A stretch of 64,000 bases of DNA from Actinacidiphila alni (GTDB lineage: Bacteria; Actinomycetota; Actinomycetes; Streptomycetales; Streptomycetaceae), in NCBI RefSeq assembly GCF_900112845.1, contig NZ_FONG01000001.1:558001-622000 (forward strand), given 5' to 3'. A model generated the notes under the pieces. The model made no database searches, was not told the DNA's origin, and worked only from the letters and a program-made list of their open reading frames with translations. Both the position numbers and the translations under genes were made by a program. Of the stretch, positions 7,717 to 16,442 are shown one piece after another. Position 1 is the first letter of the stretch. The number at the start of each line of letters is the position of its first letter.

Positions 7717-9620
7717 CCACCGCACAGCCCGCCGGGGCGGGGCACGGGGACGGCGGCTCCGCGCCGCTGCCGATCGCCGACCGGGCGGTGGTACGGCGCG
7801 CCGCCATCGCCGAACTGGCCGCGGACAAGCGGGCGTTCACCGCGGTCCTGGTACTGAACGGACTGGCGGCGGGTGCCGGGCTGGTCGGCCCCTGGCTGCT
7901 CGGCCGGATCATCGACACCGTACGGAAGTCCTCCGGACACGGCACCGTCGACCGGCTCGCCGTCGTCATCGTGGCCGCCACCGTCGTACAGATGGTGCTG
8001 TCCCGCTACGCGCTCAATGTCGCGGCGCGCTTCGGCGAGCGGGCCGCCGCCCGCATCCGTGAGCGCTTCGTGCACCGTACGCTCGCGCTGCCCGCCGCCG
8101 TCGTGGAGCACGCGCCGACCGGCGACCTCGCCGCGCGCGGCACCACCGACATCGACGTCGTCGCCACCACGCTGCGCAGCGCCGTGCCCGATGTGCTGGT
8201 CGCCTCGGCGCAGGCGCTGTTCATCATCGGCGCGGTGCTGCTGCTCGACCCGCTGCTCGGCCTGTGCGGCATGGTCTGCCTGGCCGGGGTGGTGCTCTCC
8301 ACCCGCTGGTACCTGAACCGGGCGCGCGCCGCCTATCTCGCCGAGGGCGCCGCCAACTCCGCCTTGGCCGAGGTCCTCGCGGCCACCGCGAGCGGCGCCA
8401 GGACGGTGGAGGCGCTCGGGTTGCAGCGGCGCAGGACCGACACCGCGGAGACCGCGATCGCCGAGGCCCGCCGTACCCGCTTCGGCACCCTGTGGCTGCG
8501 GTCGGTGTTCTTCCCGAGCGTCGACATCTCGTACACGCTGCCGGTGGTCGGCGTGCTGCTGGTCGGCGGCGCGCTCTACGACCACGGCGCGGTCTCGCTG
8601 GGCACCGTCGTCGCCTCCGCGCTCTACCTGCGCCAGCTCGTCGGCCCGCTGGACACGATCTTGATGCGGATCGAGCTGCTGCAGAGCAGCAGCGCCTCCT
8701 ACGCCCGCGTCGAGGGCCTGGCCGCGCTGCCGCGCACAGAACCGGACGCCGGCGCCGGGGCGGAGCCCGCCGACGACCGGATCGAGGTCAGCGGGGTCCG
8801 CTACGCCTACGGCCGGGCCGGTGACATCCTGCACGGCGTCGACCTGGACGTGCGGCCGGGGGAGCGGCTGGCCGTGGTCGGGCCGTCGGGCGCGGGCAAG
8901 TCGACGCTCGGCAGGCTGCTGGCCGGGATCGACCGGCCCCGGGCCGGCGCGGTGACCGTCGGCGGCGTCCCCGTCGCCGATCTGCCGCCGGACCGGCTGC
9001 GCCGGCAGATCGTGCTGGTCACCCAGGACCACCACGTCTTCCGTGACACGCTCCGGGACAATCTGCTGATCGCCCGGCCGACCGCCACCGACGAGGAGCT
9101 GCGCGCCGCCCTGGAAGCGGTCGGCGGCGGTTGGGACGAGGAGCTGCCGGACGGCCTCGACACCCCGCTCGGCGGTGACGGCCGCCATCTGGACGGCGCC
9201 AGGGCGCAGCAGCTCTCGCTGGCCCGGGTGATCCTCGCCGATCCGCACACCGTGATCCTCGACGAGGCCACCGCCCTGCTCGACCCGGCGACCGCCCGCA
9301 ATACCGAGCGCGCGCTGGCCACCGTCCTGGACGGCCGTACGGTCATCGCCATCGCGCACCGGCTGCAGACCGCCCACGACGCGGACCGGGTGGCCGTCAT
9401 GGCGGCCGGCCGCGTCACGGAGCTGGGCACCCATGACGAGCTGGTCACGGCGGGCGGCGGCTACGCGGCGCTGTGGCACTCCTGGCACGGCGACGGGCCC
9501 GGCGGGGCGGACGTACCGGACGAGCCGGACGGTGCGCCGGACATGGACGCCACGGATACGGACGGCCCGGACGGCAGTCCCGCGGTCACCAGCGCACCGG
9601 CAGCGTCTCCGGCCCCCTGA
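7713..9620 (+). CDS. ABC exporter half-transporter, partner with intact Walker motifs
   Basis: 635 aa: membrane domain about 30-340, nucleotide-binding domain about 350-600, then an acidic Asp/Gly/Pro tail. Walker A (GPSGAGKSTLGRL), Q-loop (VTQDHHVF), Walker B (VILDEATALLD) and switch His (IAIAHRL) are intact, but the signature is LDGARAQQ instead of LSGGQ. This mirrors the upstream half, so the dimer should have one working ATP site (this Walker pair plus the upstream signature) and one dead site. Asymmetric exporters of this type are known, for example TM287/288. The 3' end overlaps the convergent P450 gene by 35 bp. Confidence 0.9.
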   Translation: MTTAQPAGAGHGDGGSAPLPIADRAVVRRAAIAELAADKRAFTAVLVLNGLAAGAGLVGPWLLGRIIDTVRKSSGHGTVDRLAVVIVAATVVQMVLSRYALNVAARFGERAAARIRERFVHRTLALPAAVVEHAPTGDLAARGTTDIDVVATTLRSAVPDVLVASAQALFIIGAVLLLDPLLGLCGMVCLAGVVLSTRWYLNRARAAYLAEGAANSALAEVLAATASGARTVEALGLQRRRTDTAETAIAEARRTRFGTLWLRSVFFPSVDISYTLPVVGVLLVGGALYDHGAVSLGTVVASALYLRQLVGPLDTILMRIELLQSSSASYARVEGLAALPRTEPDAGAGAEPADDRIEVSGVRYAYGRAGDILHGVDLDVRPGERLAVVGPSGAGKSTLGRLLAGIDRPRAGAVTVGGVPVADLPPDRLRRQIVLVTQDHHVFRDTLRDNLLIARPTATDEELRAALEAVGGGWDEELPDGLDTPLGGDGRHLDGARAQQLSLARVILADPHTVILDEATALLDPATARNTERALATVLDGRTVIAIAHRLQTAHDADRVAVMAAGRVTELGTHDELVTAGGGYAALWHSWHGDGPGGADVPDEPDGAPDMDATDTDGPDGSPAVTSAPAASPAP

Positions 9621-10785
9621 TCAGCAGGCCGCCGCGCCACGGGACGTCGGCCGGGTCGATGTCGAGGGCGAGCCCGGGGAAGCGCTCCAGCAGGCCGCGC
9701 AGCGCGACCTTCGCCTCCAGCCGGGCCAGCGGCGCGCCCAGGCAGTAGTGGATGCCGTGCCCGAAGGCGATGTGCCCGCGGGCGTCCCTGCGGATGTCGA
9801 ACCGGTCCGGGTCGGGGAAGCGGGCCGGATCGCGGTCGGCGTCGGACAGCGCGACCAGCACCAGCCGCCCGTCCCCGGGGATCACGGTGCCGCCGACCTC
9901 GACCGGCTCGGTCGAGAAACGGTAGGTGGGCGTCTCGACCGGGCCGTCGTAGCGCAGGATCTCCTCGACCGCGCCGTCCAGCAGGCCGTCGGGGTCGGCG
10001 CGCAGCGCCGCGAGCTGCTCGGGGTGGGTGAGCAGGGCCAGCACCCCGTTGGAGATCAGATTGACCGTGGTCTCGTGGCCCGCGACCAGCAGCACCCAGG
10101 CCATGCCGAGCAGCTCCTCGGCATTGAGCCGGTCGCCGTCCTCGTCCGCGGTGTGGATCAGGGCGCTCATCAGGTCGTCGGCACTGCGCTCGCGCTTGTC
10201 GGCCAGCAGTCCGGTCAGATACGCGGTCATCGCCCCGGTCATCTCCGTGCGCACCTGCGGGGAGGAGGTGGTGAAGGCGGTGTTCGACCAGTACCTGAAG
10301 CGGTCGCGGTCCAGGAAGGGCACCCCGAGCAGCTCGCAGATCACCGAGATCGGCAGCGGGAAGGACAGCGCCTCCACCAGGTCGGTCCGGCGGTCCGGCT
10401 CCTTCGCCATGGTGTCCAGCAGGTCGTCGGTGAGCGCCCGCACCCGCGCCGCCATCGCCTCCACCCGGCGCGCGGTGAATTCGCGCGACACCAGCTTGCG
10501 CAGCCGGGTGTGCACCGGCGGATCGGTGCTCAGCATCGACAGTCCGGACGCGAGCTGCTGGACACCCAGCTCCGGCGCCGCCGCGGACCAGATCTTCGAC
10601 AGCCGCGGGTCGTTGAGCGCCCCGCGGCCCGCCTCGTACCCGACGATCAGCCATGCCTCGTGCCCCTCGGGGATGATCACCCGGTGCACCGGCCCCCGGG
10701 CCCGCAACCCCGCGTAGACCGGATACGGGTCGCGCCTGAACTCCTCGCCCAGCGCGGCGAGATCGACGACGGCTTCGGTGGTCAT
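9586..10785 (-). CDS. Cytochrome P450, soluble bacterial type
   Basis: 399 aa, typical for soluble actinobacterial P450s. The oxygen-binding I-helix motif LLVAGHETT, the K-helix EEILR (ExxR) and the heme loop FGHGIHYCLGAPLAR with the proximal Cys are all present. It oxidises small molecules using electrons from a ferredoxin, but no ferredoxin or reductase gene is adjacent. The ATG at 10785 fits the family's N-terminus. It converges on the ABC exporter with overlapping ends. Most similar in style to CYP107-type hydroxylases; the substrate cannot be inferred. No biosynthetic core gene is adjacent, so it may be catabolic or act on an imported compound. Confidence 0.94.
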   Translation of the reverse strand: MTTEAVVDLAALGEEFRRDPYPVYAGLRARGPVHRVIIPEGHEAWLIVGYEAGRGALNDPRLSKIWSAAAPELGVQQLASGLSMLSTDPPVHTRLRKLVSREFTARRVEAMAARVRALTDDLLDTMAKEPDRRTDLVEALSFPLPISVICELLGVPFLDRDRFRYWSNTAFTTSSPQVRTEMTGAMTAYLTGLLADKRERSADDLMSALIHTADEDGDRLNAEELLGMAWVLLVAGHETTVNLISNGVLALLTHPEQLAALRADPDGLLDGAVEEILRYDGPVETPTYRFSTEPVEVGGTVIPGDGRLVLVALSDADRDPARFPDPDRFDIRRDARGHIAFGHGIHYCLGAPLARLEAKVALRGLLERFPGLALDIDPADVPWRGGLLIRGPETLPVRW

Positions 10786-10977
10786 GGAGCCTCCCCGCGG
10801 ACGCCGGCCGGCGCGGGCGGCCGGACCCTGGTCGGCGTACCTGGCCGGACACTACGTCGTCGCGGGCCGCCCCGCCGCGGGTACGAATCTTCCCGCCGGA
10901 GATCGGCGCGATAGGGCCTCTTGCGCACCTGTGGCCCCGTCCGGCCCAGGACCGTCCTTAATTGGCACCATAGGTCG

Positions 10978-12462
10978 GTGACGTACGCTTTTGTCATGGA
11001 CGTCGTACCGGCCGGACGACCGCTCCGACCAGTACGGCGGAGGGTCGCACTCACCTCCCTCGCGCGGGTGGTGCCCACCGTCGCGCTGGTCGGGGCGGGC
11101 GCCGCGATAGCGGGAACCAGCCCCGGCGGGCACTTCGGCCTGGTGCTCGCGGTGGTGCCGTTCCTGGCCGCCGCCGTGCACTCGATGGCCGTCACCGCGC
11201 TGATCGGCGCCCTCACCGTGACGCTCTACGCGGTGCTGCGGCACTGGCTGACCGCCGACAGCACGGATGTCTGGCTGATCAAACTGGGCTTCCTCGTCGC
11301 GTCGGCAGGCGTCGCGGTGCTGATCAGCCACGCCAGGGCCAAGCAGCAGCAGCTCGAACGCAGCCGTGATGTCGCGCTCGCGCTCCAGGAGGGCCTGCTG
11401 CCGCAGCGGGTGCCGCGCAACAGCGCCGTGGAGACGGCCTACCGCTATGTGCCCGCCGACACCGCGGCGGGCGTCGGCGGCGACTGGTTCGACGTGATCC
11501 CGCTGTCCGGCACCCGCGTCGCGCTGGTGATGGGCGACGTCGTCGGCCACGGCATCCACGCCGCCGCCATGATGGGACGGCTGCGCACCGCCGTGCACAC
11601 CCTCGCCGACCTCGACCTCGCGCCCGACGAACTGCTGTCCCGGATGGACGACCTGGCCGTCCGGCTCGCCGACGACGACGCCGACCGCGAACTGGGCGCC
11701 ACCTGCCTCTACATGGTCTACGACCCGATCTCCCGGCAGTGCACCGTCGCCAGCGCCGGCCACACCCCGCCCGCCCTCGTCCACCCCGACGGCACCGTGG
11801 AATTCCAGCGGCTCACCGAGAATCCGCCGCTGGGCGTCGGCGGCACGCTCTTCGAGAGCACCGAGGCCACCCTCGCCGAGGGCACGGTCATCGCGCTGTA
11901 CACCGACGGCCTGCTGGACCTGCGCCACCAGGGCACCGACACGGCGATCGCCGCCCTCGCCCGGGCGCTGCGCCCCGCCGGAAGCGGCCTCGACGCCCTC
12001 TGCGACCGGGTCTGGGCGGGGCTGCCCACCGAGCACGACGACGACGTGGCGCTGCTGCTGGCCCGCACCAGGACCCTGCCCCCGGACGACGTGGCGGCCT
12101 GGGAATACCCCGCGCGCCCCGAGAGCGTCCCCGCCGCGCGCGCCGCGGTCTCGGCGCGGCTGGCCGCGTGGGACCTGACCGCGCACACCTTCGCCACCGA
12201 ACTGGTGGTCAGCGAACTGCTCACCAACGCCGTCACCCACGCCCGCGGCCCGGTCGGGCTCCGGCTGATCAGGGACGGGGCGCTGATCTGCGAGGTCTCC
12301 GACGGCAGCGACACCGCACCGCACATCCGCCGCGCGGGCCCGCTGGACGAGGGCGGCCGCGGCCTGTTCCTGGTCGCCGAGCTCGCCGACCGGTGGGGCA
12401 CGCGCTACTCCCGGGACGGCAAGACCATCTGGGTCGAGCAGCGCTTCGACTCCCGCCCCTGA
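10978..12462 (+). CDS. Membrane PP2C (SpoIIE-type) phosphatase with HATPase anti-sigma-like domain
   Basis: About 494 aa from GTG 10978, or 488 aa from ATG 10996; neither has a strong ribosome site. Three to four hydrophobic segments lie at about 15-115. A SpoIIE/PP2C phosphatase domain follows at about 135-350 (GVGGDWFDVIPL, VMGDVVGHGIHAAA, YTDGLLDLR supply the metal Asp residues). The C-terminus is a GHKL ATPase domain like RsbW/SpoIIAB (ELLTNAVTHARG, GGRGLFLVAELADRWG). Such proteins dephosphorylate anti-anti-sigma factors and tune alternative sigma factors. No partner anti-sigma gene is adjacent. Confidence 0.9.
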   Translation: MTYAFVMDVVPAGRPLRPVRRRVALTSLARVVPTVALVGAGAAIAGTSPGGHFGLVLAVVPFLAAAVHSMAVTALIGALTVTLYAVLRHWLTADSTDVWLIKLGFLVASAGVAVLISHARAKQQQLERSRDVALALQEGLLPQRVPRNSAVETAYRYVPADTAAGVGGDWFDVIPLSGTRVALVMGDVVGHGIHAAAMMGRLRTAVHTLADLDLAPDELLSRMDDLAVRLADDDADRELGATCLYMVYDPISRQCTVASAGHTPPALVHPDGTVEFQRLTENPPLGVGGTLFESTEATLAEGTVIALYTDGLLDLRHQGTDTAIAALARALRPAGSGLDALCDRVWAGLPTEHDDDVALLLARTRTLPPDDVAAWEYPARPESVPAARAAVSARLAAWDLTAHTFATELVVSELLTNAVTHARGPVGLRLIRDGALICEVSDGSDTAPHIRRAGPLDEGGRGLFLVAELADRWGTRYSRDGKTIWVEQRFDSRP

Positions 12463-12500
12463 CACGGGCCGTGCCCGCTGACCCGAACCGGACGGCACGG

Positions 12501-12542
12501 ACGAGCGCCCCCCGCCGGCCGGAGCCGGCGAGGGGCGCTCGT
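12501..12542. terminator. Bidirectional hairpin terminator
   Basis: ACGAGCGCCCC at 12501-12511 pairs with GGGGCGCTCGT at 12532-12542, and inside it GCCGGC-CGGA-GCCGGC closes the loop. It separates the convergent stops at 12462 and 12577 and can end transcripts from both sides. Confidence 0.8.
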
Positions 12543-12576
12543 TCCTCACTGGTGGAACAGAAGGACCGTTCGGTGA

Positions 12577-15500
12577 CTACCAGCTCGTCAGACCGGCCCC
12601 GTACGCATAGAGCGGATTGCCGTACGTCGTCGGCACCGTCTGCCCGGCGTCGATCTTCGCCCGGATGTCGGCGCGTTCGGCGGCGGTGGCACCCAGGTCG
12701 TACGGCAGGTCCCACGCCTCGTTGGCGTCGGCCTGATTGTCGCCGCCACCGGGCTTGAGCACCTGGTCGAGGCTGCGCGGCAGCTGCCAGGCCAGCTTGC
12801 CGTGCGGGGTGTAGTCGCCGAAGAGCAGACTGGCCGTGGCCGGTCCGACCTCCTCGCCGCCGCGGTAGGTCACCACGATGGCGTCGGCGATGTTGTTCCA
12901 GTCGCTGATGACGATGGGTCTTGGCAGCGTCAGCACGACCACCACCGGAATGCCCTGGTTCTTGTAGTTCTGGATCAGGGCCACTTGGTCGGCCGGCAGA
13001 TACGGCTGGGTGTCCGGCCACGCGGTGGCGTGGGTGTACGAGGGCTCGCCGACGTAGACCACCGCCAGTTTCGGCGTCGGTCCGGTGCCCTGGTAGACGT
13101 TCACCCCGGCCTTGGCGGCTCTCGCCTTGAGCGCGTCGAGCTGGTCCAGCGAGCCGTAGTCCGGGTGGAAGTAGCTGGACCAGATGCAGCACGCCGCCCC
13201 GTCGGTGGCCCGGTCGCCGGCCACCACGATGTTGTCGCCGGAGTTGAGTTTGACCGGCAGCACACCGTCGTTCTTCAGCAGCGTGTTGGACTCCCGCGAC
13301 GCCTGGTTGGCCAGCGCGGTGTAGCTCGGCTGGTGGAAGCGGTACGGGCCGTTCACGGGGTCGCCGTACGGGTGGTCGAAGATGCCCAGCTCGAACTTGA
13401 GCGTGAGGATCCGCGTCACCGCGTCATTGATCCGGGCCAGCGGCACCCCGTTCTCGAAGCTCGCCATCGTGAAGCCCTCGGCGCCCGGGTCGGCGCCGCC
13501 CATCACGTCGGAGCCCGCGTTGGCCGCGTTGATCCACGCGCCCGACGGCAGCCAGTCGGTGGTGATCAGACCGGTGTAGCCGAGGTTCTGCCGCAGGTAG
13601 GTGAGGATCTTGGCGCTGTCGCCCGCGCCCGGACCGCCCGGGTCGAGGTACGAACTGCCCGCGTAGCCCGGCATGATGTTGACCGCGCCCGCCTCCATCG
13701 CGGCCTTGAACGGGATCATGTGGTACTTGATCGTGACCCCGTCGTAGACGATGCCCGCCTCGCCGCCGGCGCCCTCGCCCGGCCAGTGCTTGACGGTGGC
13801 CAGCACGGAACCGGGGTTCAGCTCCGGGCCGCCCTGCAGGCCCGCGACCAGCGCCCGCAGCTGGGCCGCCGCCACGTCGGCGTTCTCGCCGCCGCCCTCC
13901 TGGATGCGCGGGTACAGCACCTTCGTGCCGACCTCGGCCAGCGGCGACAGGGTGCCGCGCGCGCCGACCTCCAGCTCCTCGCGGCGCTGCATGTCACCGA
14001 GCTTGTAGTCGAGCGGATAGTCCTTGCCCGCCGACAGCGTGCTCTGCAACGGATACGTGGTCTGGTAGCCGGCGGTGGTGTCGCCCGCGGACACCGGCGG
14101 GATGCCCAGCCGGGTGGCCGCCGTGGACTTCAGGACATTGTCCAGGTCGGCGGGTTGCGCGGGACCGAAGTGCCAGCCGGACATCGGGTACGACTGGACG
14201 TTGTAGAACATCTGGAAGGCCTTCTCCTCCAGCGTCATCCGCCCCAGGAGATCACCGACCCGGGTGCTGACCGGCAGCCGCCAGTCCTCGTACGGCTCGA
14301 TCGTGCCGTCCTTGTTGAGGTCCCGGGCGCCGTTGATGATGTTGACGCCGTCCGCGACCTGCTCGACGTCCGGCAGATAGACGCTGAAGGTGCGGATGTT
14401 GGAGGTGGTCCGCGCCCCCGAGCCACTGACCGCGACGACGTACCACTTGTACGTCCAGCGGTCGGTGATGTCCCAACTCGGCGTGTAGCTGGTGCCGGTG
14501 GGCTCGGCGACCTTGGTGTAGAGGTCGAGCAGATTGCCCGACGCGGTGAAGTCGTAGTCGGTCCGGCTGATGTTCAGCCACACCTCGTAGTGGGCGGTGC
14601 CGCCGACCGCGTTCCAACTCAGGGCCGGGCGGCGGGTGTTGGTGACCATCGCCTTGTCGGCGGGGGCGGCCAGCTGGAACTGGTTGAGCGTGGCCGGGGC
14701 CTTGGTCGGTCCCGACAGCAGCGGCGGCGTCGCGGTGGAGGCGTCCACCGTGCCGTACACCTGGAACTCCCAGAGCGAGTAGCCGTATCCGGTGGCGCGG
14801 GCGGTGCCGGTCAGCCGGACGTAGCGGCCCTTGCCGGTGACGGGCAGCCGTTCGACACCGCCGGGTCCGTTGGTGGTGGAGTAGATCGGGGTCCACGCCG
14901 TCCCGTTGTCTGAGACGTCGATGTGGTAGCCCTTGCCGTACGCGGACTCCCAGTTGAGCACGATGCCGCTGATGGTGCCGATGTTGCCGAGGTCGACCTG
15001 GAGCCACTGGTCGTCGGTGGCCAGGCTCGACCAGCGGGTGGTGGTGCGGCCGTCGAGTGCGGCGGCCGGCGCGTTGCCGCCCTCGTAGGAGGAGGCCGAC
15101 ACCTGCTTGTAGGCGGAGATCACGGTGCCGGAGAAGTCACCGTCGCCGCCGGTCGGCGGGGGAGTGGTGGTGCCGCCGCCCCCGGTGGTGAACACCTGGA
15201 ACTCCCACAGGGAGTAGCCGTATCCGGTGGCGCGCGCGGTGCCGTTCATCCGGACGTAGCGCCCGGTGCCCGTCACATTCAGGCTCTGGGAGCCGCCCGT
15301 GCCGGTCGTGGTGGAGTAGACCGTCGTCCAGCCGCCGGTCCCGGTGTCCGAGACCTGGATCTGGAAGCCGGTGGCGTACGCGGCCTCCCAGGTCAGCACG
15401 ACCTTGCAGACCGACGCCGACGCGCCGAGGTCGACCTGGAGCCACTGCGGGTCCGAGGCCGCGCTCGACCAGCGGGTGCCCGGGTCGCCGTCCACGGCGG

Positions 15501-16107
15501 CCGAAGCGGGAGTGCCCGCGTTCTCCGTGGAGGAGGCGGTCGCCGTCTTCCCCTGCGCGGCGTTGGTGGTGCCGCAGGCGCCGCCGGTGGTCCCGATGCT
15601 GCCGAAGACCTGGAACTCCCACAGCGAGTAGCCGTATCCGGTGGCCCGGGCCGTCCCGTACATGCGGACATAGCGGCCGGAAGCGTTTACGGAGAGCGCC
15701 TGCTTGCCGCCGGGCCCCGTGGTGGTGGAGTAGACGTCGGTCCAGGCCGTGCCGTTGTCCGACACCTGGATCTTGAAGGCGGTGGCGTACGCCGTCTCCC
15801 AGTTGAGGGAGACCGAGGTGACGGTCGCCGACGCGCCGAGGTCGACCTGGAGCCACTGCGGGTCGGACGCGGCGCTCGACCAGCGGGTGCCGACGTCGCC
15901 GTCCACGGCGGCCGAGGCGGGTGTGCCCGCGTTCTCCGTCGAGGACGCGGTGGCCGTCTTCCCCTGCGACAGCAGGGTGTCGGCGGCGTGCGCGGTGCCG
16001 GTCGTGGTGCCGAGGGCACCACCGGTGGCCAGGGCCGCCGCGAGGGCGACCGCGACCAGCGGTCTGCGCCGCCGGACGGATCTGAGGAGTCTGGACAGGA
16101 GGCTCAT
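12577..16107 (-). CDS. Secreted three-discoidin-domain glycoside hydrolase family 3
   Basis: 1176 aa from ATG 16107, chosen because GGAG lies six bases upstream; an ATG two codons earlier abuts that box. Residues 1-41 are a signal peptide ending AHA|ADT. Three F5/8-type C (discoidin, CBM32-like) modules follow at about 42-172, 182-306 and 330-452, each ending GYGYSLWEFQV. An Ig/fibronectin-like segment lies at about 475-578, and a GH3 domain fills 585-1176 with predicted nucleophile D851 in GLITTDW and the KHWPGEG motif. GH3 enzymes release terminal beta-linked sugars. A LacI-type operator upstream links it to the carbohydrate locus at 49-60 kb. Confidence 0.93.
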   Translation of the reverse strand: MSLLSRLLRSVRRRRPLVAVALAAALATGGALGTTTGTAHAADTLLSQGKTATASSTENAGTPASAAVDGDVGTRWSSAASDPQWLQVDLGASATVTSVSLNWETAYATAFKIQVSDNGTAWTDVYSTTTGPGGKQALSVNASGRYVRMYGTARATGYGYSLWEFQVFGSIGTTGGACGTTNAAQGKTATASSTENAGTPASAAVDGDPGTRWSSAASDPQWLQVDLGASASVCKVVLTWEAAYATGFQIQVSDTGTGGWTTVYSTTTGTGGSQSLNVTGTGRYVRMNGTARATGYGYSLWEFQVFTTGGGGTTTPPPTGGDGDFSGTVISAYKQVSASSYEGGNAPAAALDGRTTTRWSSLATDDQWLQVDLGNIGTISGIVLNWESAYGKGYHIDVSDNGTAWTPIYSTTNGPGGVERLPVTGKGRYVRLTGTARATGYGYSLWEFQVYGTVDASTATPPLLSGPTKAPATLNQFQLAAPADKAMVTNTRRPALSWNAVGGTAHYEVWLNISRTDYDFTASGNLLDLYTKVAEPTGTSYTPSWDITDRWTYKWYVVAVSGSGARTTSNIRTFSVYLPDVEQVADGVNIINGARDLNKDGTIEPYEDWRLPVSTRVGDLLGRMTLEEKAFQMFYNVQSYPMSGWHFGPAQPADLDNVLKSTAATRLGIPPVSAGDTTAGYQTTYPLQSTLSAGKDYPLDYKLGDMQRREELEVGARGTLSPLAEVGTKVLYPRIQEGGGENADVAAAQLRALVAGLQGGPELNPGSVLATVKHWPGEGAGGEAGIVYDGVTIKYHMIPFKAAMEAGAVNIMPGYAGSSYLDPGGPGAGDSAKILTYLRQNLGYTGLITTDWLPSGAWINAANAGSDVMGGADPGAEGFTMASFENGVPLARINDAVTRILTLKFELGIFDHPYGDPVNGPYRFHQPSYTALANQASRESNTLLKNDGVLPVKLNSGDNIVVAGDRATDGAACCIWSSYFHPDYGSLDQLDALKARAAKAGVNVYQGTGPTPKLAVVYVGEPSYTHATAWPDTQPYLPADQVALIQNYKNQGIPVVVVLTLPRPIVISDWNNIADAIVVTYRGGEEVGPATASLLFGDYTPHGKLAWQLPRSLDQVLKPGGGDNQADANEAWDLPYDLGATAAERADIRAKIDAGQTVPTTYGNPLYAYGAGLTSW
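14750..15970. repeat. Three homologous discoidin-module DNA repeats
   Basis: Three copies of a roughly 400-bp module lie at about 14.75-15.11, 15.19-15.56 and 15.60-15.97 kb. Long stretches are nearly identical, for example the region coding GYGYSLWEFQV at about 14760, 15196 and 15610 and that coding ASSTENAGTPASAAVDGD in two copies. A fourth closely related copy is in the gene at 50564-53626 (about 53.1-53.5 kb). They look like recent duplications. Confidence 0.8.
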
Positions 16108-16442
16108 GGGCATCTCCACGTGGGGGTGTGATGACTCGATCACCGTGGAGGCCGTCGCCGGAGCGGCGACGAGCGACAGGCGGCGGCATCCACGGTGGCG
16201 GCTACGGGGGCTCCGGACTCGTCGCGCAGTGGCCGGAGATGACGACGGAGAGCGCTCTCCGGGGGAGTCTCATACACAGCTTGAACACTGTCAATCCTTA
16301 GGACAGACACCGTCGCGGCCGGGCCGGATAACGTTTTTCCGGTGCTGGTACGGGCCGGACCGCGGCCGGTGCCGCCGTCGCTCCCGGGGCCGGCCGGGTG
16401 CCGAACTCCCTTGTGGACGCGGCCTGTTGACCTCTCGAACGG
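16108..16442. other. Regulatory spacer upstream of the secreted GH3 gene
   Basis: These 335 bp hold the leader, operator and promoter of the GH3 gene on the minus strand and, at the far side, the end of the gene at 16443. I see no credible coding frame. A T-rich tract (CGTTTTTCC near 16330) may belong to a terminator of the 16443 gene, but no clear stem is attached. Confidence 0.5.
16247..16294 (-). promoter_or_regulatory. Promoter and LacI-family operator for the secreted GH3 gene
   Basis: On the minus strand TTGACA (16294-16289) is followed 17 bp later by GAGACT (16271-16266), a recognisable -35 with a weaker -10. Immediately downstream is the perfect 14-bp palindrome GGAGAGCGCTCTCC (16247-16260), about 140 bp before the start codon. 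The same palindrome occurs at three promoters at 50-54 kb. Confidence 0.75.
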
